64,000 bases of DNA, from the NCBI RefSeq assembly GCF_020179475.1, contig NZ_JAILXZ010000004.1, forward strand, positions 1 to 64,000, given 5' to 3'. The first letter of the stretch is position 1. Every line of letters begins with the position of its first letter. Below are positions 45,389 to 57,131 of the stretch, one piece after another. Made by a program: the position numbers and the translations under genes. This DNA comes from Novosphingobium huizhouense (GTDB lineage: Bacteria; Pseudomonadota; Alphaproteobacteria; Sphingomonadales; Sphingomonadaceae). The notes below the pieces were generated by a model, which worked only from the letters and a program-made list of their open reading frames with translations, made no database searches and was not told where the DNA came from.

Positions 45389-45712
45389 CCCGCGTCCGTG
45401 CCGGTTCGGCACGCGCCGTGCCGGGGCCGCTTCCCGCAAGGGCAGCGGCCCCATGTCGTTTTGCCTTGCCGCTATTGCGCGCTCGGCCGCGATCGATTTC
45501 AGATGCAACCGGGCAACACTTGCGCGCAGCCGGCAAGTCCTTCGTCGAGCCGCAATTGCAACTGGTCGGTTCGAGGTCTATTGCAACCACGAAAAACGCC
45601 ATCGGAGGCGGTGCGCCGGCGCTTGCGACCGGTGTATTGTTAAGATAGCACACCGTGGTGTCCGGATAGGCCGGACCCAGGTCGGGAGTGGCCCGCTTGG
45701 GGGCTAGGGCAC
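45389..45712. other. Gap between sciP and the RND pump: terminator, TGCAAC repeats and dyads
   Basis: No gene is seen in these 324 bp. After the sciP terminator (45423-45462) come three TGCAAC copies at 45504, 45557 and 45582 (the last two inside TTGCAAC, 25 bp apart), then two adjacent dyads at 45650-45661 (ACACC-GT-GGTGT) and 45661-45675 (TCCGG-ATAGG-CCGGA) that may lie in the leader of the pump operon. None matches a known operator exactly. A promoter for the pump is expected here, but I cannot place its boxes confidently. Confidence 0.45.
45423..45462 (+). terminator. Intrinsic terminator after sciP
   Basis: GGGGCCGCT (45423-45431), 12-nt loop, AGCGGCCCC (45444-45452), then ATGTCGTTTT. 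The 9-bp stem with a short T-run ends the small-gene/sciP transcript. A smaller hairpin, CGTGCCG-GTT-CGGCACG (45397-45413), precedes it. Confidence 0.75.
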
Positions 45713-46906
45713 GTGAGCGACATGAACTACGAGACGAGCATTGCATCCGCCGAGGCCGAGCCGCTGATCGTCGAGGCGGACGAGCCCGCGGCCCCTGCCG
45801 GCCGGCGCAACCTGATCGTCGCCGTGGTGATCGCGCTCGTCCTCGGGCTCGCCTACTACCTGATGCACCACAACGCGGGCGAAGCGGGCGACGCCAAGGC
45901 CGGCGCGCAGGCGCAGACCGTCACCGTCGTCGCGCCGGGCCGCACCACCGTGGAGGGCGTCATCAACGCCAGCGGCGCGATCGCCGCGCGACGCGACATG
46001 CCGGTCGGCATCGCCGGTGAAGGCGGCCGCGTCGTCAGCGTGCTGGTCGACGCAGGCGCCTGGGTGCGCAAGGGCCAGGTCCTCGCGGTGGTCGATCGCG
46101 CGGTCCAGGCGCAGCAGATCGCCGGGCAGTCGGCCAACATCGCGGTCCAGGCCGCCAACGCCCGCCTCGCCCAGGCCAACCTCGACCGTGCGCTCAAGCT
46201 GGTCGAGAAGGGCTTCATCTCGAAGGCCGACATCGACCGCCTCACCGCCACCCGCGATGCCGCGGTGGCGCAAGTCGGCGTCGCCCGCGCCTCGCTCGGC
46301 CAGCTCCAGGCGAGCACCGCGCGGCTCAACGTGATCGCGCCCGAATCCGGCCTCGTGCTGACCCGCAGCGTCGAGCCCGGGCAGATCGTCGGCCCCGCAT
46401 CGGGCACGCTGTTCCGCATCGCCAAGGACGGCGAGCTCGAAATGCAGGCGCGCCTTGCCGAAAACGATCTGGCGCGCCTTTCGGTCGGCGTCGCCGCGCA
46501 GGTGACGCCGGTCGGCACCACGCGCGCGTTCGACGGCCGCGTCTGGCAGGTATCGCCGACGATCGACCCCACCACCCGCGAAGGCATCGCCCGCATCGCG
46601 CTGCCCTATGATCCCGCGCTGCGTCCCGGCGGCTTCGCCAGCGCCCAGATCCGGAGCGGCGAGGTCACCGCGCCGGTGCTGCCCGAATCCGCGATCCTGT
46701 CCGACCAGCGCGGCGCCTTCGTCTATGTCGTGGGCGGCAACAACAAGGTCGAGCGCCGTCCGGTCACGACCGGCGACGTCACCCCTCAGGGGATCGTCGT
46801 CCGCACGGGCCTTTCGGGCAACGAGCGCATCGTGCTGCGCGCCGGCGGGTTCCTCAACCCCGGCGACCAGGTTCATCCCGTGACGGCTTCGGCCGGCGCC
46901 AAGTGA
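45713..46906 (+). CDS. RND efflux pump periplasmic adaptor (membrane fusion protein)
   Basis: Bridges the inner-membrane pump and the outer-membrane channel. The 397-residue protein has a cytoplasmic N-terminus, one membrane anchor (about 33-52, LIVAVVIALVLGLAYYL; no lipobox), a split lipoyl domain (GEGGRVVSVLVDAGAWVRKGQVLAVVD ... LNVIAPESGLVLTRSVEPGQIV), an alpha hairpin between them (about 130-200) and beta-barrel/membrane-proximal domains. The start is GTG 45713 (an ATG at 45722 is possible). The pump gene follows 19 bp downstream. No outer-membrane factor is encoded here. Confidence 0.93.
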   Translation: MSDMNYETSIASAEAEPLIVEADEPAAPAGRRNLIVAVVIALVLGLAYYLMHHNAGEAGDAKAGAQAQTVTVVAPGRTTVEGVINASGAIAARRDMPVGIAGEGGRVVSVLVDAGAWVRKGQVLAVVDRAVQAQQIAGQSANIAVQAANARLAQANLDRALKLVEKGFISKADIDRLTATRDAAVAQVGVARASLGQLQASTARLNVIAPESGLVLTRSVEPGQIVGPASGTLFRIAKDGELEMQARLAENDLARLSVGVAAQVTPVGTTRAFDGRVWQVSPTIDPTTREGIARIALPYDPALRPGGFASAQIRSGEVTAPVLPESAILSDQRGAFVYVVGGNNKVERRPVTTGDVTPQGIVVRTGLSGNERIVLRAGGFLNPGDQVHPVTASAGAK

Positions 46907-46925
46907 CGGCCAGGGGCGCGATCCC

Positions 46926-49900
46926 ATGAACTTCAAGAACATCTCGGCCTGGTCGATCCGCAACCCGGTCGTGCCGATCGTGCTGTTCCTCGGGCTGACG
47001 CTCGCGGGGCTGGTCTCGTTCATGGGCATGAAGGTCCAGGACCAGCCGGACATCGAGTTCCCGATGGTGATCATCACCATCAGCCAGCCCGGCGCCGCGC
47101 CCACCGAGATCGAGAACCAGATCACGCAGCGCGTCGAATCCGCGGTGCGGACCATCCAGGGCATCGAGGCGATGAGCTCGACCGCCTCGGAAGGCACCAG
47201 CCAGACGATGGTCCAGTTCAAGATCGGCACCGACATCAATTCGGCGGTGAACGAGGTCAAGAACGCGATCGACCAGACCCGCGGCAACCTGCCCGACGGC
47301 ATTCTCGAACCGCAGGTGATCAAGGCGCAGACCTCGTCCGACCCGATCGCCTACTTCGCGGTCGAAGCCGACGACATGACGCTCGAGCAGCTGTCCTGGT
47401 TCATCGACGACACCGTCGCCAAGCGCCTGCTGTCGGTCACCGGCATGGCCGAAGTGCTGCGCTCGGGCGGGGTCGACCGCGAGATCACGGTGACGCTCGA
47501 TCCGATGCGGATGAAGGCGCAAGGGGTCACCGCGGTCCAGGTCAACGCAGCGCTGCGCCAGGTCAACCTCAACGCCGCGGGCGGCCGCGCCGAAGTCGCA
47601 GGCTCCCGCCAGGCGGTCCGCGTGCTGGGCAACGCGCTGTCGGCCTTCGACCTGTCGCAGACCCAGATCTCGCTCGCCAACGGCCGGACGATCCGCCTGT
47701 CGGACGTCGCCGACGTGCGCGACAGCTACAGCGAGATCACCTCGATCGCCAAGTTCAACGGCAAGCCCGTGGTGACCTTCTCGATCGCCCGCGCACGCGG
47801 TGAATCCGACGTCAGCGTGTTCGACGAAGCGGTCAAGGAGATGGACAAGATCGCCGCCGAGCAGGGCGGCAAGGTCAAGTTCCGCCAGCTGTTCAACTCG
47901 GTGCAGTACACCAAGGACCAGTACCGCAGCTCGATGTCCTCGATGGTCGAGGGCGCGGTGCTGGCGGTGATCGTGGTGTTCTTCTTCCTGCGCGACTGGC
48001 GCGCGACGATCGTTTCGGCGATCGCGATCCCGCTCTCGGCCATTCCCACCTTCTGGGTGATGGACCTGATGGGCTTCACGCTCAACCAGATGTCGCTGCT
48101 CGCGCTCGGCCTCGTCGCGGGCGTGCTGGTCGACGACGCGATCGTCGAGATCGAGAACATCGTGCGCCACATGCGGATGGGCAAGACGCCCTACCAGGCC
48201 TCGATCGACGCGGCCGACGAGATCGGCCTGGCGGTGGTGGCGACGACCTTCTCGATCGTCGCGGTGTTCTTCCCGGTGGGCCTGATGCCCGGCGTCTCGG
48301 GCCAGTTCTTCAAGAACTTCGGCCTCACCGTCGTCGTCGCGGTGCTGTTCTCGCTGCTCGTCGCGCGCATGATCACGCCGATGATCGCCGCCTATTTCCT
48401 CAAGGCCCACGGCCATGCCGAACATGGCGGCGGCCCGTGGATGGACCGCTACATGAAGGTCCTGCGCTGGTCGCTCGATACCCGCGCCGCGCAGGCCTAT
48501 CGCGCCCGCTTCCCCAAGCGCCGGGTGCGCGCCCGGCTGCGCGACCACCGCCTGTGGATGATGGGCGTCGGCTTCGGCGCGCTGCTGCTGACCGGCGTGC
48601 TGTTCTTCGTCGTGCCGAGCCAGTTCTTCCCCGACACCGACGAGGACTTCAGCCGCATCGTCGTCGAGATGGTGCCCGGCACCACGATCGAGCAGACCGA
48701 GCGCAAGATCGACGAAGTCTACCGCATGGTGAAGGACGAACCGGAAGTCGAATCCGGGCTCGAGCGCGTCGAGGAATCGAAGGGCCGGGTCTTCCTCGTG
48801 CTCAAGAAGGGCTCCGGCCTGCGCGACAGCGTGCGCTTCGAGCGCGAGCTGACGCCGAAGCTGCAGACCATCGCCGATGCGCGCGTCTCGTTCATGAGCA
48901 TGAACGGCGGGGGCCCCGGGGGCGGGTCGGGCCGTCCGATCTCGATCATGCTGTCGGGCTCGGACCCGGCGCTGCTGCAGCGCACCGCGCAGACCCTGGT
49001 CGACCAGATGAGCAAGCTCAAGACGGTCGTCGCCCCGCGCGTCAGCGCCGACATGCGCCGGCCCGAGATCGTGATCACCCCGCATCTCGATCTCGCCGCC
49101 AACCTCGGCGTGACCACCCAGGCGCTGAGCCAGGTGATCCGCATCGCGACGCAAGGCGAAATCGACCAGAACAGCGCCAAGTTCTCGCTGTCCGACCGCC
49201 AGGTGCCGATCCGCGTCAAGCTGCCGCCCGAATCGCGCCGCGACCTCTCGACCATCGAGAACCTGCCGGTGCCGACCACCGCGGGCACCACGGTCCCGCT
49301 TTCGCGCGTCGCCTCGATCGGCTTCGGCTCGGGCCCGACGACGATCCAGCGCTACAACCAGAACCGCCGCGTGTTCATCGGCGCCGACCTTCCCGCCGGC
49401 GTCGCCAAGGGCACGGCGATGGCCGAGATCAACAAGCTGCCGATTATGAAGAACATCCCGCAGGGCGTGTCGAACGCGCCGGCGGGCGAGGATCGCTGGC
49501 AGCAGGAGATGCTCAACAACTTCGTCGTCGCGGTCTGCGCGGGCGTGCTGCTGGTGTTCTCGGTGCTGGTGCTGCTCTACCACCGGTTCGTCTCGCCGCT
49601 GGTCAACATGGGCTCGCTGTTCCTCGCCCCGCTCGGCGGCATGCTGCTGCTCGGCCTCGTCGGGCAGCCGCTGTCGATGCCGGTGTTCATCGGCATCCTG
49701 ATGCTGTTCGGCATCGTCGCGAAGAACTCGATCCTGCTGATCGACTTCGCGATCGAGGAAATGGCGACCGGCAAGACCAAGCTCGAGGCGATCATCGAGG
49801 CCGGGCACAAGCGCGCGCAGCCGATCATCATGACCACCGTCGCGATGGTCGCCGGCATGGTGCCGACCGCGATCTCGCTCGGTGGCGATGCGGGCTGGCG

Positions 49901-50123
49901 CGCGCCGATGGGGACGACCGTGATCGGCGGGCTGACGATGTCGACCCTGCTCACGCTGCTGATCGTGCCTGCCGGCTTCAGCCTGGCCGACGGCATCGAA
50001 AAGCGCGTCGGGCCCTGGCTCGGCCGCAAGGTGCTGAGCTACGATCCGAACGATCCGCGCAACAAGGCGGCTGACCACGCTGCGGGGAACCGGTCGCACG
50101 GCGAGGCATTCCCGGCGGAGTGA
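46926..50123 (+). CDS. RND efflux pump inner-membrane transporter (HAE1-like)
   Basis: Proton-driven multidrug or toxic-compound exporter of 1065 residues. The typical RND order is visible: TM1 near 15-35, the first periplasmic loop, TM2-7 with [22 protein letters not shown] (the GxxxDD proton-relay motif), TM8, the second periplasmic loop, TM9-12 with [16 protein letters not shown] and [12 protein letters not shown]. The loop between TM6 and TM7 is long and basic (about 490-545). It forms an operon with the adaptor gene; its stop overlaps the DUF445 gene start by 4 bp. The substrate is unknown. Confidence 0.95.
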   Translation: MNFKNISAWSIRNPVVPIVLFLGLTLAGLVSFMGMKVQDQPDIEFPMVIITISQPGAAPTEIENQITQRVESAVRTIQGIEAMSSTASEGTSQTMVQFKIGTDINSAVNEVKNAIDQTRGNLPDGILEPQVIKAQTSSDPIAYFAVEADDMTLEQLSWFIDDTVAKRLLSVTGMAEVLRSGGVDREITVTLDPMRMKAQGVTAVQVNAALRQVNLNAAGGRAEVAGSRQAVRVLGNALSAFDLSQTQISLANGRTIRLSDVADVRDSYSEITSIAKFNGKPVVTFSIARARGESDVSVFDEAVKEMDKIAAEQGGKVKFRQLFNSVQYTKDQYRSSMSSMVEGAVLAVIVVFFFLRDWRATIVSAIAIPLSAIPTFWVMDLMGFTLNQMSLLALGLVAGVLVDDAIVEIENIVRHMRMGKTPYQASIDAADEIGLAVVATTFSIVAVFFPVGLMPGVSGQFFKNFGLTVVVAVLFSLLVARMITPMIAAYFLKAHGHAEHGGGPWMDRYMKVLRWSLDTRAAQAYRARFPKRRVRARLRDHRLWMMGVGFGALLLTGVLFFVVPSQFFPDTDEDFSRIVVEMVPGTTIEQTERKIDEVYRMVKDEPEVESGLERVEESKGRVFLVLKKGSGLRDSVRFERELTPKLQTIADARVSFMSMNGGGPGGGSGRPISIMLSGSDPALLQRTAQTLVDQMSKLKTVVAPRVSADMRRPEIVITPHLDLAANLGVTTQALSQVIRIATQGEIDQNSAKFSLSDRQVPIRVKLPPESRRDLSTIENLPVPTTAGTTVPLSRVASIGFGSGPTTIQRYNQNRRVFIGADLPAGVAKGTAMAEINKLPIMKNIPQGVSNAPAGEDRWQQEMLNNFVVAVCAGVLLVFSVLVLLYHRFVSPLVNMGSLFLAPLGGMLLLGLVGQPLSMPVFIGILMLFGIVAKNSILLIDFAIEEMATGKTKLEAIIEAGHKRAQPIIMTTVAMVAGMVPTAISLGGDAGWRAPMGTTVIGGLTMSTLLTLLIVPAGFSLADGIEKRVGPWLGRKVLSYDPNDPRNKAADHAAGNRSHGEAFPAE

Positions 50124-51406
50124 GCCAGCCGCCCGCCGCATCCATCGCAAGATCCGCGCGACGCCGGGACGGCGCCCTGCGGCCCGACCCCGTCCGGCGC
50201 ATGCGGCTGATCGCCACCGGCCTGCTGGTGGCCATGGCCGCGCTGTTCCTCGTCTCGCGCGCACTGGTCCCGCTGCATCCCGGCTGGGGCTACCTGCGCG
50301 CCTTTGCCGAGGCGGCGATGGTCGGCGGGCTCGCCGACTGGTTCGCGGTGACCGCGCTGTTCCGCCGCCCGCTCGGCCTGCCGATCCCCCACACCGCGAT
50401 CATCCCGGAGAACAAGGACCGCATCGCCGATTCGATGGCGGCGTTCCTGCGCGACAATTTCCTGACGCCCCAGGTCGTCGCGCGGCGGATGCAGGGCTTT
50501 GCCGCCGCGCGGCTCGCCGGGCAGTTCCTCGCCAACCCGCGCGGCTCCGAAAGCCGCCTGCGCGAAGGCGCGAGCAGCCTGCTTGCCGACGTGCTCGAAT
50601 CGCTCGACCAGGAAAAGCTCGGCGGCCTCGCCAAGGGGGCGGTGCGCGCACAGGTCGAACGGCTCGACCTCGCGCCGCTGCTCGGCCAGATGCTCGGCGC
50701 GATGGTCGCCGACGGGCGGCACATGCCGCTGGTCGAAAGCGGCATCCGCAAGGCCGCGCACCTGCTCGAAGCCAACGAGGACATGATCCGGGCGATGATC
50801 CACGAGCGGGCCAACGCGCTGATGCGCTTCGCCCGGCTCGACGAGCGGCTCGCCAACACGATCCTCGACGGGCTCTACAAGCTCCTCGCCGAAACCGTGG
50901 TGATCCCCGACCATCCGCTGCGCCTGAAGATCGAGGAGGGCTTGCAGCAGCTCGCCCACGATCTCGTGCACGATGCCGCAATGCGCGCGCGGGTCGAGCG
51001 GATGAAGGCCGAAGTCCTTGCCAACCCGGCCTTCGCCGCCTGGCTCGATGCGCTGTGGGAGCGCGCGCGGGCGCGGTTGCTGCGCGCGGTGCGCGAACCG
51101 GGCGGCGCGCTGTCGGGCCAGCTCGGCTCGAGCCTCGGCGAGCTCGGCCGCGCGCTGCAGCACGATCCGCGGCTGCAGCACCTGGTCGACCGCTTCGCCC
51201 GCCGCACCCTGGTCGGCGTCGCCACCCGCTATGGCGACCAGATCGTGCGGCTGGTGTCCGAGACGGTGCGCCGCTGGGACGCGCGCACCGTGACCGATCG
51301 CATCGAAGGCGCGGTCGGGCGCGACCTCCAGTTCATCCGCATCAACGGCACGCTGGTCGGCGGGCTTGTCGGCGTGGCGATCCACGCTATCGACGTGCTG
51401 CTATGA
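50120..51406 (+). CDS. DUF445 family membrane protein
   Basis: A 428-residue protein with an N-terminal membrane segment (about 29-50) and the DUF445 signatures FAEAAMVGGLADWFAVTALFRRPLGLPIPHTAIIPENKDRIADSMAAFL; a C-terminal hydrophobic end INGTLVGGLVGVAIHAIDVLL follows a long helical region. The family function is not known. GTG start, overlapping the RND stop; its stop overlaps the next GNAT start. This chain suggests one transcript. Confidence 0.88.
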   Translation: MSQPPAASIARSARRRDGALRPDPVRRMRLIATGLLVAMAALFLVSRALVPLHPGWGYLRAFAEAAMVGGLADWFAVTALFRRPLGLPIPHTAIIPENKDRIADSMAAFLRDNFLTPQVVARRMQGFAAARLAGQFLANPRGSESRLREGASSLLADVLESLDQEKLGGLAKGAVRAQVERLDLAPLLGQMLGAMVADGRHMPLVESGIRKAAHLLEANEDMIRAMIHERANALMRFARLDERLANTILDGLYKLLAETVVIPDHPLRLKIEEGLQQLAHDLVHDAAMRARVERMKAEVLANPAFAAWLDALWERARARLLRAVREPGGALSGQLGSSLGELGRALQHDPRLQHLVDRFARRTLVGVATRYGDQIVRLVSETVRRWDARTVTDRIEGAVGRDLQFIRINGTLVGGLVGVAIHAIDVLL

Positions 51407-51933
51407 CCGAGACCGCCCCCTTCCTCGTCACCGACCGGCTCGAGCTGTGGATGCCGCAGGCGCACGATCATGCCGGGCTCGTCGCGCTGCTCGCCCCTGA
51501 AGCGGTGCGCGCCAACCTCGGCAACCGGCCGACCAGCGCGGTCGAGGAATTCAACCGCCTGCTGCGCAACGCCGGCAGCTGGATGCTCTACGGTTACGGC
51601 ATCCTCACCTGCCGGCTGCGCGGAGAGGAGGAGATCGTCGGCATTTGCGGCGTGTTCCACTCCTGGCGCGGCTTCGGCCAGGGCATGGACGATACCGCCG
51701 AGATCGGGTGGATCTTCGCCGAACGCGCCTGGGGCAAGGGCATCGCGACCGAGGCCGCCCGGGCCGTGCTCGACTGGTTCGCGCTCGCGCATCCGGGCAA
51801 GCGGGTGGGCTGCATGATCAACGACACCAACCTCGCCTCGATCGCGGTGGCCGAAAAGCTCGGCTTCGCGCGCTACGACACGCACCTCGCCGAAGACGGC
51901 GCGAGGCTGGTCCTGCTCGAACGCGCCGCCTGA
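51403..51933 (+). CDS. GNAT family N-acetyltransferase (RimJ/RimL-like)
   Basis: A 176-residue acetyltransferase: LVTDRLELWMPQAHDHAGLVALL, IVGICGVFHSWRGFGQGMDDTAEIGWIFAERAWGKGIATEAARAVLDWFA (acetyl-CoA loop), NDTNLASIAVAEKLGFARYD. It is similar in type to the gene at 26916. The ATG overlaps the DUF445 stop. The substrate is unknown. It is convergent, 3 bp apart, with the serine hydrolase gene. Confidence 0.88.
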   Translation: MTETAPFLVTDRLELWMPQAHDHAGLVALLAPEAVRANLGNRPTSAVEEFNRLLRNAGSWMLYGYGILTCRLRGEEEIVGICGVFHSWRGFGQGMDDTAEIGWIFAERAWGKGIATEAARAVLDWFALAHPGKRVGCMINDTNLASIAVAEKLGFARYDTHLAEDGARLVLLERAA

Positions 51934-51936
51934 GCC

Positions 51937-53124
51937 CTACTTCCCCGCGTCGATCAACGCCTGGACCTCGCGATAGAACGCCTCGCGCGCGGCGCCTTCG
52001 GGCCCCTTGGTCGCCCGGGTCCAGTCGGCGTTCGAGGCGATCACCAGCCGCCGCGCCGGGTCGATGAAGATGCCCTGGCCGAAGATGCCCTGCGCCGCGA
52101 CCGAGCCGTCGTCGTAGGTCCACCACTGGAAGCCGTAGCCCTTGCCCGGCTTGCCGATGTCCTTCTGCTTGTGCGTCGCCTGCGCGAACCAGTCGGCGGG
52201 CACGATCTGGCGCCCGCCGGCACGGCCGTTGTCGAGCACGAACAGGCCCATCCGCGCATAGTCGCGCGTCGCGGCCTGGAGGCAGCAGCCGGCGATCTCG
52301 TGCCCGGTCTTGCCGAGCAGCCAGGTCGCCTCGGCTTCCATCCCGGCCGGCTGCCAGATCTTTTCGTGAAGGTACTGCGCCAGCGGCTTCTTCACCGCCG
52401 ATGAGACCAGCACGCCGATCAGGTTGGTCTCGCCGGTGTTGTAGTGCCAGACCTCGCCCGGCGGATGCGCGCGTGGCAGCTTGCGCAGGTAGCTGACCGT
52501 CGCATCGACGCCGGGCTCGGGCGTCGCCCGGTTGAACGCGGCGACGTCCGAGTTGGGGTCTTCGTAGTCCTCGTTCCAGCGCACCCCCGAGCTCATCGTC
52601 AGCAACTGCCGCACGCTGACGTCGTCATAGGCCGAACCGCGCAGGCCGGGGATGTAGGCGCTGACCTTGTCCTCCAGGCTGCGGATCGCGCCGTCCTGGA
52701 TCGCCGCGCCGACCAGCGTCGAGGTGAACGACTTCGCCACCGAGAAGCTCGTCCAGCGGCCCTTCGCGTCGAATCCCAGGCCATAGCGTTCGAGCCGCAC
52801 CTTGCCGTCCTGCAGCACGACCAGCCCGGCCAGCCGCTGCTCGCGCATCACCTTGTCGATGTCGGGCACCGCCAGCGGGCGCCCCTGCGGCAGCGGGCGC
52901 GGGTGCGAGGAAGGCACGATCCGGTTGGCCCGGGCGAGCAGCGGCAGGCGGTCCATCGCGCGGAATGCGGCATCGCGCTGCGCCAGCGACCAGCCGAGCA
53001 CGTCGGCGTTGGTCGGCATGGCCGCCAGCAGCCCGCGGGTTTCCTTGTCGAGGCTTGCATACCAGCCGCCGCCCGCGACCAGCACCGCCGCCAGCACGGC
53101 CAGACCCCATCCACGCTTGCGCAT
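51937..53124 (-). CDS. Beta-lactamase-fold serine hydrolase, membrane-anchored or exported
   Basis: A 395-residue protein with an N-terminal signal or anchor segment (about 5-24, WGLAVLAAVLVAGGGWYA; no lipobox), then a class C beta-lactamase/esterase fold with S128-V-A-K131 in SFSVAKS, YNTGE in the place of the YxN motif and FGQGIFIDPARRLV near the C-terminus. A second member besides the lipoprotein at 41861. The role is unknown. The upstream long frame overlaps the kinase gene and is not coding. Confidence 0.87.
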   Translation of the reverse strand: MRKRGWGLAVLAAVLVAGGGWYASLDKETRGLLAAMPTNADVLGWSLAQRDAAFRAMDRLPLLARANRIVPSSHPRPLPQGRPLAVPDIDKVMREQRLAGLVVLQDGKVRLERYGLGFDAKGRWTSFSVAKSFTSTLVGAAIQDGAIRSLEDKVSAYIPGLRGSAYDDVSVRQLLTMSSGVRWNEDYEDPNSDVAAFNRATPEPGVDATVSYLRKLPRAHPPGEVWHYNTGETNLIGVLVSSAVKKPLAQYLHEKIWQPAGMEAEATWLLGKTGHEIAGCCLQAATRDYARMGLFVLDNGRAGGRQIVPADWFAQATHKQKDIGKPGKGYGFQWWTYDDGSVAAQGIFGQGIFIDPARRLVIASNADWTRATKGPEGAAREAFYREVQALIDAGK

Positions 53125-53213
53125 CCCATCCCCACATGGCGATTGTCGTTGGCGCGAGCATACCGCCTGCGCGCGCCGGGGGAAGCGCCAACCTTGCCGC
53201 GCCGGCGCGCGCT

Positions 53214-54872
53214 TCAGGCGGCGACCAGCGTGGCGATGCGGCGGGCCAGTTCCTCGACCGTGAACGGCTTGGTCAGGATGTCCATCCCGGCGTCGATCGC
53301 GCTGCCGTCGACCACGCTGCTTTCGGCATAGCCGGTGACGAACAGGATCTTGAGCAGCGGGCGGGTGCGGCGCGCGGCATCGGCCACCTGCCGGCCGTTG
53401 AGCCCGTTGGGCAGGCCGACGTCGGTGACCAGCAGGTCGAGCGCCGGGGCGGCGTCCATCGCCGCGAGCGCCTGCGCCCCGTCCTCGGCCTCGAGGCAGG
53501 CATAGCCGAGCGCGGCGAGGGCATCGACCAGCAGCAGGCGCACGCTCGGCTCGTCGTCGACCACCAGCGCGGTGCCGGCGAGCGAAGGCGCCGGCAGCCG
53601 TTCGCCCGAGGAGGGAACCGGCGGCGCAGGATCGCCGCGGTAGCGCGGCAGGTAGATCCGCACGCGCGTGCCGACTCCCGGTTCCGAGCGGATCCGCACG
53701 AGACCGCGGCTCTGCCGGGCAAAGCCGTAGACCATCGACAGCCCCAGCCCGGTGCCGCGCCCGATCGGCTTGGTGGTGAAGAACGGGTCGAACACCCGCT
53801 CGAGGTCCTCGGCCGGGATACCCACGCCGGTATCGCCGACCATCACCGCCACGTAGTCGCCGGGCGGCAGACCCCGGTCGCTCGCCGCCGAACCCTCGAG
53901 CGTGAGGTTGTCGGTGGTGATGGTGATGCGGCCACCCTGCGGCATCGCGTCGCGCGCGTTGATGCACAAGTTGAGCAGCGCGTTCTCGAGCTGGTTGGGA
54001 TCGACCGAGGTCGGCCAGAGACCCTCCTGCGGCGCGACCTCGACGCGGTAGGCAGGGCCGACCGTGCGCGCGACCAGATCGATGAACTCAGGCAGCAGGG
54101 CGTTGACGTCGATCGCGCGCGGCGACAGCGTCTGGCGGCGCGAAAAGGCGAGCAGGCGATGGGTCAGCGCCGCCGCGCGGCGCGTCGCGCCCAGGCCCGC
54201 GGCAAGGTAGCGCGAGATGTCGGCCGCCGGATCGGTCGCCCGGCGGCGCTCGATCAGCTCGAACGCGCCCTGGATGCCGGCGAGCAGGTTGTTGAAATCG
54301 TGGGCGAGGCCGCCGGTCAGCTGGCCCACCGCCTCCATCTTCTGCGCCTGGCGCAGCGCGGCCTCGGCCGCCTCGCGTTCGGCGAGCGCCTCGACCACGC
54401 GCGCCTCGAGCGTTTCGGCGAGGTTGCGCAGCGCCTCCTCGGCGCGGACCTGGTCGGTCACGTCCTTGAACAGCACCGCCACCAGCCGGTCCTCGAACGG
54501 CCCGATGCGGAACGAGGAGACCTCGAGGTGGCGCCCGGTGGCGACCAGCTCGTTGCGGAAGCGGATCGGCTCGCCGGTGTGGAGCACCCGGCCGTAGAAC
54601 GCGACCCAGGCGTCGGCTTCGTCGGGCACCATTTCGCGCAGGCGCTGGCCGACCACGTCCGGAATGCCGGTGTTGCGCTCGTAGGCTGCGTTGGCGAGGA
54701 TGTGGATGTAGTCGCTCAAGGGACCGTGCGGCCCGTCGAGGAAGCGGATCACGCAGTAGCCCTGGTCCATGCTCTCGAACAGGGTGCGGTAGAGCTCGGG
54801 CGGAATCGCGGGGAGGGCGTCGTCGGCAACGCCGCTGGCATCGTGCGGCTCGGAGCGCGACGGTAAGTCCAT
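53214..54872 (-). CDS. Hybrid sensor histidine kinase (PAS - HisKA - HATPase - receiver)
   Basis: A soluble 552-residue kinase. A PAS-like domain lies at about 25-150 ([26 protein letters not shown]), a coiled-coil linker leads to the dimerisation helix with phospho-acceptor H191 in [14 protein letters not shown], then the ATPase domain ([35 protein letters not shown]) and a C-terminal receiver whose phospho-acceptor is D484 in LLVTDVGLP. No membrane segment. No partner regulator gene is adjacent, so it is an orphan. Confidence 0.93.
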   Translation of the reverse strand: MDLPSRSEPHDASGVADDALPAIPPELYRTLFESMDQGYCVIRFLDGPHGPLSDYIHILANAAYERNTGIPDVVGQRLREMVPDEADAWVAFYGRVLHTGEPIRFRNELVATGRHLEVSSFRIGPFEDRLVAVLFKDVTDQVRAEEALRNLAETLEARVVEALAEREAAEAALRQAQKMEAVGQLTGGLAHDFNNLLAGIQGAFELIERRRATDPAADISRYLAAGLGATRRAAALTHRLLAFSRRQTLSPRAIDVNALLPEFIDLVARTVGPAYRVEVAPQEGLWPTSVDPNQLENALLNLCINARDAMPQGGRITITTDNLTLEGSAASDRGLPPGDYVAVMVGDTGVGIPAEDLERVFDPFFTTKPIGRGTGLGLSMVYGFARQSRGLVRIRSEPGVGTRVRIYLPRYRGDPAPPVPSSGERLPAPSLAGTALVVDDEPSVRLLLVDALAALGYACLEAEDGAQALAAMDAAPALDLLVTDVGLPNGLNGRQVADAARRTRPLLKILFVTGYAESSVVDGSAIDAGMDILTKPFTVEELARRIATLVAA

Positions 54873-54918
54873 CGGGCCGCAAACGGAGAAAGGAGCGATC
54901 GGTTCCCGCCAAAGGAAA

Positions 54919-54946
54919 CGGGGCCGGAAGTTTCCTTCCGGCCCCG
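54919..54946 (-). terminator. Strong hairpin terminator after groEL
   Basis: A 12-bp perfect stem (54919-54930 with 54935-54946, core GGGGCCGGAAG / CTTCCGGCCCC) with a 4-nt loop, 33 bp after the groEL stop. On the minus strand it is followed by GTTTCCTTT, a weak T-rich tail; on the plus strand by CCTTTT. It probably ends groESL transcription before the kinase gene. Confidence 0.7.
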
Positions 54947-54979
54947 CCCTTTTCGTCAGCGTGAGCTGCCCTGGACTGC

Positions 54980-56963
<1,984 letters not shown>

Positions 56964-57007
56964 GGGTTGCTCCCTCTTCCAATCGAATTGGCGATACGAA
57001 TTTCTGC

Positions 57008-57034
57008 TTGGCACTCCCCGGTGGAGAGTGCCAG
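57008..57034 (-). promoter_or_regulatory. CIRCE operator (HrcA site) of groESL
   Basis: TTGGCACTC (57008-57016), 9-bp spacer, GAGTGCCAG (57026-57034): an inverted repeat close to the CIRCE consensus TTAGCACTC-N9-GAGTGCTAA. It lies between the promoter and the groES start. HrcA is expected to bind here; the hrcA gene is not in the window. Confidence 0.9.
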
Positions 57035-57042
57035 CGCGGCGC

Positions 57043-57071
57043 ATATGGGTCGGGGGCGACAGAGCGTCAAG
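57043..57071 (-). promoter_or_regulatory. Sigma-32 type promoter of groESL
   Basis: On the minus strand CTTGACG (57065-57071), a 15-bp spacer and CCCATAT (57043-57049) match the sigma-32 pattern CTTGAAA-N13..17-CCCCATNT. The CIRCE element follows at once, so groESL would be under both a heat-shock sigma factor and the HrcA repressor, as in several alphaproteobacteria. Confidence 0.7.
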
Positions 57072-57131
57072 AACTGCGGGCGAAGATTCTTTTCGCTGCG
57101 ATGAACGGGCCGAAGGGCGCGTCCGGTTGCC

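Noticed and set aside
46854..50264. Antisense open frame of 1136 codons opposite the RND transporter
   Set aside because: It mirrors the codon pattern of the real gene on the other strand, is rich in Arg/His/Asp/Gly, has no domain, and arises because GC-rich codons leave few stops in that frame.
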